Below, one piece after another: positions 63,325 through 64,000 of a DNA stretch of 64,000 nt. Source of the stretch: JAUVPB01 sp965223695 (GTDB lineage: Bacteria > Actinomycetota > Thermoleophilia > Gaiellales > Gaiellaceae); NCBI GenBank assembly GCA_965223695.1, contig CBDCXJ010000024.1, positions 124,001 through 188,000 on the forward strand, written 5' to 3'. The notes beneath the pieces were generated by a model, which worked only from the letters and a program-made list of their open reading frames with translations, searched no databases and had not been told where the DNA came from. The first letter of the stretch is position 1. Each line of letters starts with the position of its first letter. A program made the translations under genes and the position numbers.

Positions 63325-63353
63325 GGTATACAAGGCGGCAGATTGCGCGTCAA
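63325..63353 (-). promoter_or_regulatory. Housekeeping-type promoter, leaderless, for the SDR-ThDP operon
   Basis: On the minus strand TTGACG (63348-63353) and TATACC (63325-63330) are separated by exactly 17 bp. The -10 ends 6 nt before GTG 63318, so the message should begin at or near the start codon. It is the best -35/-10 pair in the window. Confidence 0.6.
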
Positions 63354-63401
63354 GCTGCGCCAAGACGCCTCGAGGCTCGGCGACCGCCTCCTCCGAGCTT
63401 G

Positions 63402-63407
63402 TAGGGT
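63402..63407 (+). promoter_or_regulatory. Possible -10 box (TAGGGT) for the distal ABC importer operon
   Basis: TAGGGT fits the local -10 pattern and would give a leader of about 150 nt before ATG 63562. No clear -35 is seen. Confidence 0.35.
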
Positions 63408-63481
63408 AGCGACCTCGAGGCTGTGAGAACGCGCCGGTCACCGTGCGGCCGCACAGTCTTGGACGATCGCAGGTCGCAGCT

Positions 63482-63565
63482 ATGACGCCAGATTGCAGAC
63501 TCCGCGAGACCACCGCGACAGTGGAGCGTTGGGCTGATCCGACGCCCGTCTTCGTCGACCGATGA
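63482..63565 (+). CDS. Possible 27-residue leader ORF coupled to the permease gene
   Basis: ATG 63482 opens 27 codons (MTPDCRLRETTATVERW and ten more) and its TGA overlaps the permease ATG as ATGA. Such coupling is common in this genome between real genes. No ribosome-binding site is evident and no family is recognised, so confidence is low. Confidence 0.22.
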   Translation: MTPDCRLRETTATVERWADPTPVFVDR

Positions 63566-64000
63566 TCCTGTTCTTTCTCCGCAGGCTCGCGTTCATCATC
63601 CCGCAGCTCTTTTTCGTCATCGTCGGGTGTTTCGTGCTGCTGCGTGCCCTCGATGTCGATCCCGTCGTGAAGATCGCAGGGTCGTTTGCCGCGCCCGAGG
63701 TCCTGGAGCAGATCGAGGCAAGCCTCGGCCTCGATCGCTCGCTGGGCGCGCAGCTGTCGAGCTTTCTCGGCGACCTCGTTCAGGGTGACTTCGGCGAGTC
63801 CTGGACAACCAAGGAACCGGTGACAAGCGAGATCGCAGAGCGCTTCCCTGTGACGATCCAGCTGATCGGCCTGGGCTTCGGTATCGCGGTGCTGCTCGCG
63901 ATTCCCCTCGGCAGGTCGAGCGCCGCCAATCCCGGGCGCCGCCGCGAGAAGCTCACGACGATCTACGCACTGTTCGCCGGCGCCCAGCCCGACTTCTGGT
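63562..64000 (+). CDS. Peptide-type ABC transporter permease, DppB class (cut by window end)
   Basis: The first 146 residues are present. They contain a first helix (LRRLAFIIPQLFFVIVGCFVLL), a loop with SLGLDRSLGAQLSSFLGDLVQGDFGESW, typical of DppB, and the second helix IQLIGLGFGIAVLLAIPLG. It is encoded next to the SDR-ThDP operon and probably heads another importer operon to the right. It could work with the orphan binding-like protein at 29221, though that lacks a signal peptide. Confidence 0.88.
   Translation, partial: MILFFLRRLAFIIPQLFFVIVGCFVLLRALDVDPVVKIAGSFAAPEVLEQIEASLGLDRSLGAQLSSFLGDLVQGDFGESWTTKEPVTSEIAERFPVTIQLIGLGFGIAVLLAIPLGRSSAANPGRRREKLTTIYALFAGAQPDFW

Noticed and set aside
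1..64000. CRISPR arrays, insertion sequences, prophage or integrase genes
   Set aside because: No spaced direct repeats, terminal inverted repeats flanking a transposase, or phage genes were found; the island character rests on gene content alone.

Overview
The window is high-GC DNA (about two thirds G+C by eye) with tightly packed, often overlapping genes, many GTG/TTG starts, TANNNT-type -10 boxes close to start codons (leaderless-type promoters) and two LLM-class oxidoreductases of the kind that normally use F420. Together these suggest an actinobacterium, perhaps of the Thermoleophilia (Gaiellales/Solirubrobacterales). The lineage is inference from style and gene content; no rRNA or marker gene is present. 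There is no phage, IS, integrase or CRISPR array.

Layout. (1) 1-486: a gene-poor stretch, a perfect 13-bp hairpin and tRNA-Asp(GUC). (2) 567-10043, plus strand: a six-gene operon with a membrane-anchored, Asp-box sialidase-like protein and a complete peptide-type ABC importer, whose binding protein has its two lobes in swapped order and whose second permease has a large extracytoplasmic insertion. (3) 10034-13271, minus strand: an S41-like protein lacking the protease catalytic residues, an FkbM methyltransferase, and a GT2 glycosyltransferase broken by several frameshifts in a lower-GC patch. (4) 13336-18977: SDR, small unknown protein, nitroreductase, LLM oxidoreductase, D-hydantoinase and NHL propeller. 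(5) 19034-35620: three hydantoinase/oxoprolinase (HyuA/HyuB) sets (one intact pair, one pair whose HyuB is frameshifted in a 12-G run, one HyuA-HyuB fusion), with a class III aminotransferase, an EamA transporter, a solute-binding protein without a signal peptide, a bicupin that appears to start at ACG, and an AllA-like remnant. (6) 35745-42797: an alpha/beta hydrolase with His at the nucleophile position, a molybdopterin oxidoreductase, and a five-gene minus-strand operon (amidohydrolase, Rieske ferredoxin, FAD reductase, small ferredoxin, Ldh2 dehydrogenase). (7) 42856-52584, plus strand: an eight-gene operon (amidohydrolase, duplicated cupin, LLM oxidoreductase, HyuB, 2-hydroxyacid dehydrogenase, HyuB, HpcH/HpaI aldolase, M24 hydrolase). 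(8) 52590-55258: a second M24 hydrolase, a PuuE-type allantoinase and a GlcG/HbpS protein. (9) 55432-63318: a cupin-HyuA-HyuB-3-hydroxyacyl-CoA dehydrogenase operon facing an SDR-TPP enzyme operon. (10) From 63562: the first gene of another ABC importer, cut by the window edge.

How the genes may work together. The content points to catabolism of one or more cyclic amides or ureides (hydantoin-, lactam- or purine-derived). Amidohydrolases and ATP-dependent HyuAB enzymes would open rings, F420 and Mo/Rieske redox enzymes would oxidise, M24 creatinase-like enzymes would cleave C-N bonds, and aldolase, TPP enzyme, dehydrogenases and the aminotransferase would pass the carbon skeleton to central metabolism. 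The substrate cannot be read from sequence. The strongest candidate for something undescribed is the 42856-52584 operon, with two HyuB subunits and no HyuA of their own, together with the repeated reuse of the same enzyme families across 40 kb.
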